Assembly (NCBI GenBank): GCA_019914995.1
Contig: CM034140.1
Location: 3,596,001-3,660,000 of the forward strand
DNA length: 64,000 nt
Source of the DNA: Acanthochlamys bracteata
Taxonomy: Eukaryota; Streptophyta; Magnoliopsida; Pandanales; Velloziaceae
Reading direction: 5' to 3'
Position numbers and translations under genes: made by a program. This document shows, one piece after another, positions 14,256 through 29,308 of the stretch (position 1 is the stretch's first letter; the number at the start of each line of letters is the position of its first letter). The notes beneath the pieces were generated by a model that was not told the origin of the DNA, searched no databases, and saw nothing but the letters and a program-made list of their open reading frames with translations.

Positions 14256-17200
14256 ATGAGTAGAGCCACGATGTGTGCAAGAAAAGACTATGCATGCTGG
14301 ACCATTCTGGCCATTTATTTGCTGCAGCTTGTTGGAGCAGATGTTACTGATCCATCTGAAGGCGAGTATCTGAACCCTGATAATTTTGATAAGAAATTGT
14401 CGGATGTAGATCATCAAGTTTAGTGCATCGAGATTCTTCTGTTATCGTAGTAGTTTAGGCTTTTAGCTGCGTTGTGAAGTAAAATCTGTGAATGCTGAAA
14501 ATCACACTAGCTGCTAAGTCTCATGCCCCAAGTCCAAGTTATATAATTATTTTTTAATCTAAGGTGCACCTGAAGTTTTGATTGTCAAAGGTAGCAGATA
14601 ATATTTCATCGCACTTGTGATTCTGATTTGCATGTTTAATAGCCTACGACATTGTCAAGCAATCGCCATTTATCAGCTTGTAAGAGCAGAGGTTTTATTT
14701 TGTCGAGCAGTATCAGAGATATTTTAAAGTTGTTGGAGTGTAATATATACTAGTGAATAGTACCACTTGTGCATCATTTTTTATATTCCATCAAATGCTA
14801 CATTCAAGATCTAGACACTACTTCAAGAATCTGCAATGGTCATAATGTTACAATATTTTGGATACCTTTTGAAGTTGTAGCAATAATAGTAATTTTTGTC
14901 TTGGCTTTCAGTCCTTGCTTTGACAGCTATAAAGAGGAGTCTTGTGGATCCCATGAAGAATCTTGATTCCTGGAATAGTGGAGATCCATGCACATCAAGT
15001 TGGACTGGGACCATATGTGAAGCTCAACCAGATGATGGATACCTCCATATAGAAGAATTGTATGATTCAATTTCACCTGTTTCCCACTCAATCAGAATCT
15101 TGATATGATTTTGTTTCTACGTTATGTTCTGAAGGACTGATCTCTTGTTTCATTTCCTGTTGGAGATTGTTGGAGATGATTGCTTGTGGTGTACACCAAA
15201 AGCACTTACGGGTTGGCATCCATTTCGCAGGTTGCTTCTTAGATTAAATCTCTCAGGAACTCTGGCTCCTGAAGTTGGTCTTTTGTCGCATCTAAAGATA
15301 CTGTGAGTTATTTGATGTTTTTTAACTTGATTGAAAGCAATAATCGATCAATTTTCAGGACTTTTATTGAGTTTTCCTCTCTCTATTAAGGATTTCTCAA
15401 AATTATTATACGTTTGCCCATTTACTGTTTGGTGGTTTTTATGTAAGGGATATCATGTGGAACGACATTAGTGGAATCATCCCAAAGGAGATTGGGAAGT
15501 TGACATCGTTGACGCTCTTGTAAGTTGAACTTGTAATTTCTTCCGTTTTCCCCTTTATCATATAAGGATAGTCTTCATTGGTTGGTTCTATGAACTAACA
15601 TCTAAGAGAGTTGTTGTTCTCTTAGGCATAAAATATCAATTTTTGTGAATTTTATGTCTTCGCAAATCACTGATTTTGGGGCTCATAGATAACCTCATTT
15701 GAGGATGATATGTCTATGCGAAGTTGTTAGTGGAATTTTACAATTAGATGAGGTTATTTACTGAAATTTTCTCTTTACTCTTTGTGAATTTTTAATCATA
15801 GTTAATCGACCTTATGTTACATGCTGAATATGCAGGCTCTTGAACGGTAACCAACTTTCTGGTTCTTTACCTGAGGAGATTGGTTATCTCCCTCACTTGG
15901 ACAGAATTCAAATTGATGAGAATCAGATATCAGGACCTATTCCAAAATCATTTGCAAACTTGAACACGACAAGACATTTGTGAGTAGTACTTGCTGCCAG
16001 TTTCTTTAGTCGCGTCTTTGTTTCAGCAGATTTGTGTAAATGGACCTTTTGTACAGCCACATGAACAATAACTCCTTAAGTGGACAAATTCCAGCTGAGT
16101 TATCTAGGTTACCAAGTGCAGTTCATCTGTAAGTTTGCAACAACTTCTGTGTTGATCCACTTATAAAATTTGGAGATCACAAAATACTCACAACTTTTGC
16201 AGTCTACTGGACAACAACAAGTTATCTGGTTATCTTCCACCGGAATTATCAAAGCTGCCAAATTTGCAGATTCTGTATGTGGCCTGTGTACTTTTGACAT
16301 TTTGAAGTGCATGCCTAGTGCTTTCTAAAGAGTTATTTATTGCTTAACTTTGAATATCTTATCCTCTACGGTTGAATTCAAGCGTAAAATTCGTACAGTT
16401 CACGGTTTAGATATATTTAAAAAAATCAATGGGTGTGATCTAATTCATTAGTGAGACCCACATATAAGATTAAAGGATTTTCAGTTAATTTTAAGGGCGT
16501 TGATGTCATTTTATATTGAACTCCTACAATCACAACCTTTAATTTGATTTAAATACATCTGAACTGCAAATTGTTCTAGTGTTGACTTCAACTGTAGAGA
16601 ATTCAAATCCTGAAGAAATTCATGATGCCTCTTTGCTTTAATACATTTTATCTTGGAAAGAGACATACTTGCATAGTGGCACGCTAAAAATGCAAAGCCT
16701 AAAGTTTGATAATCTTGTTAAGTATACTTTTCATGCAGAATTGTTTGCATTTCATGCAATCTAGAAATCCAATCTAGCAGGTTCCATGAAATTCCTTTCA
16801 TTATTTTTACTTTCTAAGATTTATAAAAGCCTTCAAAGTTCCCTAGGCCTTGTGGTAGAACTTATGCCAAGCTTTTTCCTTTACTTAGGTTTTTTTCCCC
16901 AGAATGACCTTTACCAATTTTTTGTGCCAGTAAGCTATTAGTCAAAATGGGACACTCATTAGATTCATTAGAATGATATGATACTTCTTATAATTTGTTG
17001 AATTTTTCTAAGTTTAGGGAATGCATCCACTTGTACCGCTATTCTAATCGGACTGCTTTCTTATTTAGAGTGCATAGTGACTTTTATTAACTAAAGCTAA
17101 CTGATGGTGATTTGCTTCTCAAGCATGTTATCAGAATGCTTTAAAACTGGAATATGGTCTTGCACTGTTCTTTTGTGGGGGCTCTCAGTGGAACTTTGGG

Positions 17201-20200
17201 AGTTAGTAGACGAAGATACTTGCTTACATAGTTTTTGGAAAGACGTCCTTTTGCGTTAGCTCTTATGTGGGACTGAGTTATTCAACCAAGAATTACATGT
17301 CTTCCCTGGAAATAAGTTATTCTTATAGCTTGTGAAAGTACTGGTGCTATATCACCTTGAATTGCTTCCATTTGCATACTTATGTGCTTATGGCATGGTC
17401 CAAGTTTTGTTGCCAATCTTCTCTGGCATACTGATACTGAACCTGCTTGGTTTAACATTTAGTGACTCGTGTCTTTACTTCTGTTAATATTTTGTGCAGA
17501 CAACTGGATAACAACAACTTCAATGGCAGTTCAATTCCAGCATCTTATGGCAACATAAAAACACTGACAAAACTGTAAGATCATGTTATGTTTCAACAAA
17601 AATCTGTTTTGCAATAACTCTTTCTAGAAGTGTGTATTATTTCCGTACTTGAAAGGCAATGTCATCTTCCCAAACTTCTTAAAGCACTTAAGTATGGGCA
17701 TCAGTTTGAATGTTGTTTGAGAATAGTGGAATTCTGTATACATGCTGTTCTGATCTTGAAATTTCATCTATATATCGTAGAATTTCTGTGATTTTGAGCT
17801 TGTTTCAAACACCGAACTCCACTTCCTCCCTCCAAATTTTGACTTCGGCTACTTCACGTGTTTCAATGGCACTCCGAACTTCACTTTCACACCGAACTCC
17901 ACTTCTATCAAAATTTAATTTCAAACTTCACTTCACTTGTTTAAAATGCCACTCCGAACTCTGCTTCCACAAACTCCACTTTCACGAAATTCAGTTTTGC
18001 AAAATTCAATTTCGGGCATTTGAAACACGCCATTTATCAGCTTACTCCCTTTAACTTGTCTTAGTTCATGGATTAGTGAAGATGCCAGAATACTACTAAA
18101 ATGTCCTAATATGAATGCGAATATGGAGACTGTACCATATTATACCATGGATGCCACACACTTGAAGTCATTGTGACACTTGATCAAAAGTGTATTTTTT
18201 AAGCTGGATTGTATCTCCAACTTCTTGCAAGCATCCTTGCTAATATGTCAAATGTAGGCATTCAATGTCAAAACATGATTGCCCTAAGCTTTGCGACTTG
18301 CACTCTCTATTTGCTAAAGGTCAGGACAGGTTTTCCTTGTCATGCTGGGTGACTTATGTGCATAAGCTAACGTGTGAGGAGAAGAAGAACAACTATGTGG
18401 CTAATTCTTTGATGCCAAGACCTCTTTATGCCAGTGTAGATAAAGAGGTTAAGTAGGCTTTTTGCTTACCTGATTAGACACTCCAGTTTGACTCTTAATT
18501 GGCAGCTCTTGGATAAAGCATACTCATCAACCAGCTATTATGGCATTGGTTCAGGAATTTTCACTGACATAGGTGTTTTTTCACATTATGCTGTAAATAG
18601 AAGTTATTGCATTTTCTCTCGGTGTTTTTTTTTCTTCTCATGCGACACAAACTTCTTTCAATGCACGAAAGTAGTTTTGATACTACTTTGATCAACCAAG
18701 AAGTCAAGTCATCATGGCATGTAGTTCTTTGGGATTTGCAGGAGTCTTAGAAATTGTAGCTTGCAAGGGAGTCTTCCTAATGTAAGCAGTATTCCTCAGC
18801 TTCAATACATGTGAGTTTATGGTACTTGCTTTTTAAATTAGCAATCAGAACTAGTAGTGTTTCTGAAGGTCCAATATGCATTTTGATTATCAATGACCTG
18901 ACAATTTAACAATTGAAAATCATTTCAGAGATTTGAGCTGGAACCAATTGGAGGGACACATACCATCAGACCAGCTTTCAAGTTTCATTACCACCATGTA
19001 TGTGTCAATTGCTGCCTATTATGGTGATCTTTCATCTTTCATTTGATTATTTACACGAATTGATTCTGAAATTTCTGCAGTGACATATCAAATAATAATA
19101 TCACTGGATCTATTCCTTTCAACATTTCTGGACTTCCTAATCTGCAGAGAATGTAAGCATACATACCCTCCTTGATTGGGAAGTGTTAAATGGTCTGTAA
19201 TAGTTTCATGATTTCAAATCCTCTTTTTTTACTGCATGCTGGAGATGTTCGGGTTTAATTGTGTCCAATATATTAGTTTGTGCTTGTTAGACAAACACTC
19301 CTGTAGGATACTAGATTATCTTTTTACCATACTCCTTCAACAATCAAACCATGCATATATGTATCTGTTCTAGATACAGGTCTTTTCTTTTTTTTAAAGA
19401 AGACACTTTATGTTTTAAATTTGTTTTTCAGGTCCCTTGGGAACAATCTGTTAACTGGTTCAGTTCCCTTGGACGTCTGGAAGAATATGGACTTCCATGG
19501 AAACAAAAGCCTCATTCTGTATGTTTGCTATAAAGTATGTCTTTCTTTAGCTGATGGATATTAATTTAACTGATTCCTTTTTTTCTTATTTTCAGGGATT
19601 TTCAGAAAAACTCTCTATCTGTGATTTCAGATGATCTTAACCCTCCAGAAAATGTGACAGTTTTGTATGTTTCTGTTTTCTTTAGTACATTATGCTACAA
19701 AGCTTTATTTTTCTCAAGTTGATAAATGATCTCTTGAACATTTGCTTATCAATGTACAAGCACCATGTCTTGCAGGGCAATCCTTCATATTAATGAGTTC
19801 ATGAGCTTGCAGAAACATGTGCATTGACATATTCATTATATTAACATACACATGATTCTCCTTAGTTATTTTCTTTTCAGCCAGTGTCCATTAAGTCCTT
19901 AAATGTCATAAAGTGTAAAGTTTTTGCATATTATAGAGATTGGTAGTATTCCTGAGTACTTTGTCAATTTTTGTATCAGCTTTCTATGTCAATGTTTTAA
20001 AAAATTTTCTTCATGTAAACTTGGATACTTTCAGGTCCTCATTTCTTTAAATTACCACTGGTTTCAGGTTGTATGGAAATCCTGTTTGCGAAACTCGAAA
20101 CAATGCCAATATATCCCGTTATTGTCAGCCACAAAATGTGACACAACTGTCTGGAAGCTCAACAAACTTCAATTTCAATATAAATTGCCAATCATGCCCG

Positions 20201-23200
20201 ACAGATTTGGATTATGAACATAACCCCTTTTCTTCTCTTCCTTGTTACTGTGCTGTTCCATTTAGTGTTGGACTTCGGTTAAAGAGCCCTGGAATCACCG
20301 ACTTTCGTCCTTACCTTGAAGATTTTCTGGCTTTTTTAACTTCCCATCTTGATTTGAATATTTATCAATTATATATTGATTCATTTATCTGGGAAGAAGG
20401 CCCAAGGCTAAGGATGAATTTGAAGTTCTTTCCAGACAATGTTAGCTTGTTTAACCCCAGTGAGATTCTAAGGATCAGAGCAATTTTTACTGGCTGGCAT
20501 ATTACCCTTCCACCAACTTTTGGACCATATGAGCTCCTCAACTTTACACTGGGTTCATATGCAAATAGTAAGTTCTGAAGGCTACAGAAGTTGCATTTCA
20601 AATCATTATTTATACCTGTCATTATAAGCATAGGAGTGAAATGTCCTTGTGAAAACTTTTACTAATTATAGATTGGAGTAGAAGTTAACAACAGAACTAA
20701 TTTTGCAAGCATGTCATTATTATGTCCAGCTAATCCATGATTTGTAGAGCTTCCAATTGTGTAGATATGAACTATTTTAAATCGAAGAAAGGGGAAAAAT
20801 ATGCCACTTTAAATTGAACATAAAGTTTTGTAAACATTTCGTTGATTGGCCGAGGTACTAGAAAAATATAAACAGAAAAATTCTTTAGCACAGCTAGGGC
20901 AAAGAAATTATTCAGAATTTTGTGAAATGGAGTCATAAATTTATTTAGGAATCGTTGCCGGCTAGCAGACATGAATAATGGCAGTCCTAACTAAACTAAA
21001 GTTTAAAAAAAATATCTGTGAGGGGACGTTATAAGTCTGTTGAAGCTAACCTCTCACAAATGCAAAATTAGCATTAAATGAATTTCGTAGGAAAACCAAA
21101 TTATCTACATTGAGGAGTTTACTCGAGGAAGTGGGTTGCTACACTGACTGTGAAAATGGCTATGTCTAGATTATTTCTATGCTGTTTCTTAAGGAACGAT
21201 GATAATCATCTGTTTTTTTCCCCGGTTGTGATTTCTTTCTTTTTTTTTCCTCCCTTCTAATTTGCAGTGATTCCTGTTACCTCAACATCACACTTAAAGA
21301 TAAATGTGGTGGTGGGCATTGTCTTTGGCGTTTTTGCTGGTGCAGCTGCTATTTCTGTGTTGATTACAACTGTATTTATGAAAAGGAACCGCAAATATAA
21401 TATGGCTTCAAGAAGACGCTCAAGTAAGTTTTACCACTTTGCTGATAGCTTTTGCTGATATATGTTTAGAGGAAAATTCTAGAGCGGGCTGTGTAAGATT
21501 ATTGGCAGACATCGACCAGAAAAAGGAAAGAGTTTCTAAGTTAAGGTGTTCTTTTGAAGCACTATATGCTGTTGAAAATGTCGTTGTACCAAACCGTCAT
21601 CCGTTTTTGATGTTGCAACTTGATAAGAATTCTACTGGCTTGTTGCTTGATTCTTTTCTGCCAAAATAAAAATTCTCTTTCGGTTTTGGTATAATCCAAT
21701 GGGAATCACACATGCCACCTATTACATAAAAATCAAGAAATGCATTCTCTCTTGATCCTTCCAATGTCAATTTTCAAATCTGTTAGAGTTTTCATAATTT
21801 TTTTGGCCACGTAAAAGGATGTGCTATGACAAACAAGTAGGACTTTTAAATTTTTGTATGTTGCTTTTCTTCTTCAGACTTCAAAGCAGATACTACAAAA
21901 CGTCTTTTTTGTGATGCAGTGTCAAAGAGCTTTATCAAAGTTGATGGTGTAAAATGTTTCACATTTGAAGAAATGGCATTGGCCACAAGCAAGTTCAGTG
22001 ATTTAGCAAAAATTGGACAAGGAGGTTACGGAGATGTATATAAAGGTGTTCTGCCTGATGGAACACTAGTAGCCATCAAACGTGCACATGCAACATCATT
22101 GCAAGGATCAAAGGAGTTCACTACGGAGATTGAGTTGTTATCAAGGGTGCATCATAAAAACCTTGTCACTTTGGTTGGGTATTGCAATGATGAAGATGAG
22201 CAGGTATATCTTTTAAATGTAGAATTTTCCATTTATTTATTACAGAACGATTTATAAGCTTTAATCCTACTAGTCATTGTGTTCAAGTTTAGTTTGTGGA
22301 TGAGAACATAGTCATGGAAAATTATGATAAGCCAGCTTGTTATGGCCACCTTTTAAATCAATCCCATGCAGACTACCTTCATTATCTTCTCTCACCACTG
22401 CACATGTCCGCCTAATCTCCTCAATCACAAATACTACCAGACACTATTTCTCATTATCTTAACATTTATCATAACCGCCAATGCCCTGACTCTGCATGCA
22501 ACATCTTCACTCCTATACTTCTCATATAAATCTGTCTATATTCTTCCCCAGTATATATAACAGCTTGACTTTCATCTCAATAATGATTATTAGTCCTGGC
22601 ATTCTCTTGCTTACCTAAATAACTGCATGTTTAAACATGCAATGATTTAATGTCTAAAGTTCAAGTTCAATTCCTTACTTTGTATATGAAGCTACCCTTA
22701 AGCTTGGAGAAGTTAATTATGTGTATTCATTCATGGTGTTGTAAGCTTGAAACTCTGTGTAACATGAATAAAGTACTTTTTGTGAAACTAGAAGTTCATA
22801 TCATTAATTGCGTGAATATTTTCCTCACACAGCAGAAGTATGTTCTTAATAATCAAATTTCAAGCTCAGAAGTAGTCTTTATACTGGACCATTCACCCAT
22901 GCTGCCATTAAACATTCAGTGACTTATGACATAGTAGCTTTCAGTAATGAGCATAAATTTGCCTGATTATTTGCTTTTGTATTGCAGATGTTGGTATATG
23001 AGTTCATGCCAAATGGAACTTTGCGTGATCACCTTTCCTGTAAGCTTTCTGACTATCATTTTTTGTACTACTGTAATAAACCATACTATGTTTTAGTTGA
23101 CAGCACTAAATTCTACATAAACCATACTATAATTTTTCTTTGCATAGAATACTATATTTGATGAAGGTATAACATGGTACGTTAGACATCAACTAGCTAA

Positions 23201-25029
23201 GCTAAAGCTAGAGTAAACTTAAAGTTTCGTTTTTGGTTTTACTAGACTCATGGTTTCTTTGGCTGAAAATAGAAACAATTTTTGCTAGACATATACAGTT
23301 CTCATTTAAGTGGAATTTTTTGTCCTCAAGATGCTTGAGATACATGATTTCTTTACCACATCAGAATGCGGAGTTACACTCGTGGTACTGTATTGACAAT
23401 CAGTATTAAATCAAAAGGTATATCCTGATGTAACTGGTACCGTCCTTCATATGCTTTCTTTACATGCAATGCTGAAAGCTATTTCCCTACAACAAATCCT
23501 ACATTTGAATGTTTGTCTAGTCCCTTCAAGACTTTGTGTTTCATGAATGGCAAGGGACAATTGTTGCTTTGTTTCACTGAGATAGGAGTCATCCTAATTA
23601 ATGTTTCATTGTAACAGTCAAATCTGGATCATCATTGAACTTTCCCATGAGGCTGCGGATTGCTCTAGGTTCTGCAAGAGGCATCCTTTACTTGCATACT
23701 GAAGCAGATCCTCCAATTTTCCACCGAGATATTAAAGCAAGCAATATTTTATTGGACTCTAAGTTTAGTGCCAAAGTTGCTGATTTTGGGCTCTCTCGTC
23801 TTGCACCTGTCCCAAGTTGTGATGGAACTGTCCCTGACTACATTTCAACCGTTGTTAAAGGCACCCCGGTAATGAAGCATAACTGGACCAACATTATATC
23901 ACTGAAATCACTTATGAGTTATGACATTTCTTAGCAAATATACATTATGCACTCTGAAGCGCACTTGGTGGTGGCTAAAGGCATTTCTGGGGAGGTCCTA
24001 TGCTTAGCACACAATAAGGGCACCGCATGAATCTATTAGAAGATACAAAGCACACTTCACATTGATTACTTCATTATGATATGTCTTTACTCGTTATGTC
24101 ATGCATTTACTATACAACGTATAGTGATTCCAAAGTCTAGAAAGAAAGGGGATTCCACCTTTGTAGCTTCTATGCCATATACACATTCATCCAGGAATTT
24201 GAGTTTTCTTTGGTGATGAGAGCCATAAGATCCCATATTCAAATTTTGATTCATTCCTTAAAATCAAATTAACTTATCAGATCATTTTGTTCTCAGGGGT
24301 ACCTAGATCCAGAGTATTTCCGAACTCACCAGCTGACAGACAAAAGTGATGTGTACAGCCTTGGAGTCGTATTCTTGGAGCTGTTAACAGGAATGAAGCC
24401 CATCTCACTTGGAAAGAATATTGTCAGAGAGGTATGTAATGCATAAATTCTGGTCTTGTATATCTAGGGACCAATTTAGGAGGTTTCACCTTTTGTAAAA
24501 TTTTAGAGAGAACATAATTATCAAATTTATAACTAATCAAAGATGCTAATTTGCTGAGGAGCATGGTTCGTGTTAGTAGTTCGGATTTCTAAGATTAAAT
24601 GGTATTGCTTCTTTCTATCTGATAGTTTATCACACTTTCTGGCTTGCACTTTATCTCCGCTATGTATAGGATTATATGTTATTTTCTTCTGCTTTCCAGG
24701 TTAGCTCGGCTAATAGTTCAGGTGTGAAGTCCATCATAGACAGCCGTATGGGTCCTTGCCCCTCTGAATGCATTGCGAAGTTCATGTCGCTGGCATTGAA
24801 GTGCTGTGAAGAGAAACCTGATTCAAGGCCTTCTATGTCAGAAGTCGTGAGAGAGCTAGAAAGTATTTGGCATATCATGGCAGAAACTGATAGCACATCA
24901 TTAGAATATATGGTCACGAATTCAAAGATTACTTCTGAACAATCATCAACCTTAGGAAGCAGAAGTTTCTCAATGTCATCAAATATCTCTACTTCTGACA
25001 GCAGTAACTCTAAGCTTATACCTAGATGA
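14256..25029 (+). CDS. LRR receptor-like protein kinase, At1g06840 type (LRR-VIII-1)
   Basis: Twenty coding exons, 944 aa: 14256-14361, 14912-15059, 15231-15302, 15448-15519, 15836-15979, 16057-16128, 16203-16274, 17500-17574, 18742-18810, 18929-18997, 19081-19152, 19432-19518, 19596-19664, 20068-20567, 21268-21423, 21920-22203, 22988-23039, 23618-23868, 24297-24431, 24700-25029. Domains in order: signal peptide (about 1-29); N-terminal LRR cap ending in [10 protein letters not shown]; about ten LRRs coded by 69-87 nt phase-2 exons (one of 144 nt is a double unit); a malectin-like juxtamembrane region with Cys clusters (exon 14); a transmembrane helix at about 556-579; a kinase domain. The kinase has an intact P-loop (627-632), Lys648, HRD 742-744 and DFG 762-764, so it should be active. 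It sits at the plasma membrane and presumably perceives an extracellular ligand; the ligand is unknown. Intron 1 needs a GC donor (see findings). Confidence 0.93.
16361..16602. mobile_element. MITE-like element in kinase intron 7
   Basis: The left end CTCTACGGTTGAATTCAAGC (from 16364) and the reversed right end CTCTACAGTTGAAGTCAACA (to 16599) are inverted repeats. The similarity continues inward through AATTCGTACAGTTCA versus AATTTGCAGTTCA and on to TATTTAAA. There is no ORF. The target duplication was not resolved, so the superfamily is open. Confidence 0.6.
17799..18031. mobile_element. Compound repeat or MITE in kinase intron 8
   Basis: A unit of the form GTTTCAAA-tgcc-CTCCGAACT-C-CTTC occurs three times in direct orientation (near 17799, 17860 and 17940) and once inverted at the right end (GGGCATTTGAAACACGCC). 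The GTTTCAAA ends face each other. This looks like nested or tandem insertion of a small non-autonomous element. A 114-codon ORF across it is an artefact of the repeat. Confidence 0.45.
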
Positions 25030-25940
25030 TGCGGTTGTATATAAGTATATATTTCATTGAGAACCTCTAACTAAATAGAAGGCGTTCTTTTTTAGTAAAA
25101 TCTTTTCTGCCGTTCCATGAAGGTATCTTGGTGTATACGGTGCCTGTTTTTACCAGGGCATTTAACTAGGAAATCTAGTTCACCATCTGTATATTTAACT
25201 AGTGTATCTTACCAAGTTGTAGCAATTATAAACTTAACAAATTTGAGTTTTTAATTATTATGTTCTGTAAAACTTGTAGCATTTGAATATAGATAATGTG
25301 AAAAAGAAAAGTAAAGCTTTTGAAGTAAATTTCCCCAAGCACATTATTTTAGTTCAGTGGAGCTTTTGGCTGCAAATGTTTGGCTTTTTATTTTTTTATT
25401 TAATTTTAATTTGTACGTTTTTAATAATTTTTATAATATTAAATATAGTCTATTAAAAATTTAGAAATTATGAAAAAGTTTTATATCATAAAATTTTTTA
25501 TTAAATAAAATAATAAAATTTATTTTTAAAAAATAAAAATATATTTTTTAAATAAATTACTTTTCCATCCGAAAACCTATGGTTGGCTCGTTTTTCGCCT
25601 TACTAATGGTTTGAACGTTCTTATTAGACGAGCTTATAGCTTTTACCATATCTATTATGAGATTTATAGCTAGCTGAAATAAACCTAAAAGCAGCAACCT
25701 AGACGTGAGGGAATTATTATAGGTTTTTCCAAAATTGCTTCTGCGTCTAGCTTTTACTTTTTGACATCTCTAGCAATGCGAACGTAACAAGATGACGATA
25801 GACTTTCATCAGTATGAAGTCAGGTGCAAAGTTCTAAATTTGGCGTATAATAAATTTTCAAATCATCAAACATTAGAATAAAATCTTTACTTCAATATCT
25901 TCTAGAACCTTAGACTTTAACAACGCATGCACAGATGTCA
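25030..25940. other. Spacer between the LRR kinase gene and RPL10
   Basis: Holds the 3' flank of the kinase gene, an AT-rich MITE-like repeat (25375-25580), and then the distal promoter of RPL10. No coding region seen. Confidence 0.6.
25375..25580. repeat. AT-rich MITE-like repeat, copy D
   Basis: Left end AAATGTTTGGCTTTTTATTT. The centre ATATCATAAAATTTTTTATT lies between mirrored A/T blocks, and the right end is TTACTTTTCCATCCG. The organisation is as in copies A, B, C and E, though the TACGTA core is degenerate. Confidence 0.4.
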
Positions 25941-25968
25941 TAGGCCCGCTAAAAATTGAACTTTGAAT

Positions 25969-26139
25969 TGGGCTTGCAAATGCGACCTGGTTATTTATTT
26001 CCTATTCAATAGGCCGGGTTTTGCTCAGAGTCTTATGGGTAGGCCATGGTGGGCCACTATCCAGGCATTCAACAGGGGTCCTGGTTATCTCTATATAAAC
26101 ACACGCCTTCTCTATTTTTACCTCTTCATTCTAGGGTTT
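25969..26139 (+). promoter_or_regulatory. RPL10 promoter: site II motif, TATA box and telo-box
   Basis: TGGGCT at 25969-25974 and several GGCC-rich motifs lie upstream. TATATAA is at 26092-26098. CTAGGGTTT (26131-26139) is a telo-box (AAACCCTA on the other strand), about 35 bp past the TATA box and so near the transcription start. The pairing of site II and telo-box motifs is characteristic of plant ribosomal protein genes. Confidence 0.75.
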
Positions 26140-26185
26140 CGTTTTTTCATTCGCGCCGCCGCTGCAGAGAAGTTCGAAACACGCC

Positions 26186-28465
<2,280 letters not shown>

Positions 28466-28884
28466 GTCATGCCTCTATTGGTTCATCTGTGACCATTTTG
28501 ATTCTGAGGTTTCTTTATTTGTAGTACATTGTGTTGTTTTTGTGGAATTTGTAGCTATGACAATGTTCTCTTTAGTGCATCCATCTGTCGTTGTGTTATT
28601 TATGGAAGTAGAATTACTATAATTTGAATATTTTGTTACTTGTTCTATGCTTTCAACTTTGTCCTCTGAGGTTGACTTTTCAATTTGAGTTCAGTTTTGC
28701 TGTGTAAATTGGGTGTTTGTATATAGTCTCGATTCCTGCACACAGTCGCTTCAAATCTAAGCCCATATGTCTGCTGTCTGTCAGTAATAAAGTTGTCTCT
28801 GAACTCTGCTTGCAACTTCCTAAAACTGCATGGAAAGCAGATTCTCATGATGTTTGAAATCAGGCACTTAATACATTCATTTGG
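28466..28884. other. RPL10 3' flank
   Basis: T-rich sequence consistent with the 3' UTR and terminator region of RPL10. Nothing else recognised. Confidence 0.5.
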
Positions 28885-29019
28885 ATGAGTATCGTCTTAA
28901 GACCGTCTCCGAGGAAGCTGAACGCTAATGCGGTAATGCAACGCCTTTATCGCAAGCTCGTACAGTTTCTCAAGAGTGAAAGGACTAATATTCTAGAATC
29001 ACCGCCGTTTCAGAAATAG
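28885..29019 (+). CDS. Small ORF of unknown function (44 aa)
   Basis: ATG at 28885 to TAG at 29017. The peptide is basic and amphipathic, with the core MQRLYRKLVQFLKSE resembling an LYR-type helix. The local GC content is well above that of the flanks. After the TAG the same frame stays open for another 17 or so protein-like codons (CREYYNESAEPIRPITV) before TAA near 29070, so this may be a longer gene broken by a stop codon. I do not recognise a family. It could be a genuine small protein, a gene relic or chance. Confidence 0.25.
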   Translation: MSIVLRPSPRKLNANAVMQRLYRKLVQFLKSERTNILESPPFQK

Positions 29020-29308
29020 CCTTGTCGCGAATACTACAACGAATCAGCAGAGCCCATACGACCAATAACGGTATAAGCTTCAGCTACCATTTGAAGTACC
29101 AGACCCTCCAAAAAAAAGAAAGGGGTAAAACATTCACAAAATGGCCTGAATATTTACATTCTGGAAGAATAATGTTACCAAAATTGCTGGTGCTTGGAGT
29201 TTAATGTTTATCTCTATAAGTTAGAGTAGTTTTGTTTTGGAGACTCTGTTAGTATTGTTTGTTTAGAACTTGTTGGTTATATGTTTTGTAGGATTACAAC
29301 ATCATGAA

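Noticed and set aside
13827..14417. 196-codon ORF antisense to the kinase 5' leader and first exon
   Set aside because: No domain, no signal peptide, low-complexity Lys/Thr-rich stretches; it overlaps a well-supported exon and leader on the other strand.
17710..18054. 114-codon ORF inside kinase intron 8
   Set aside because: It is created by the repeated CTCCGAACTTCACTT-type unit; the peptide has no features and lies inside an intron.
24672..24917. 81-codon ORF antisense to the last kinase exon
   Set aside because: A shadow of a conserved kinase C-lobe exon.
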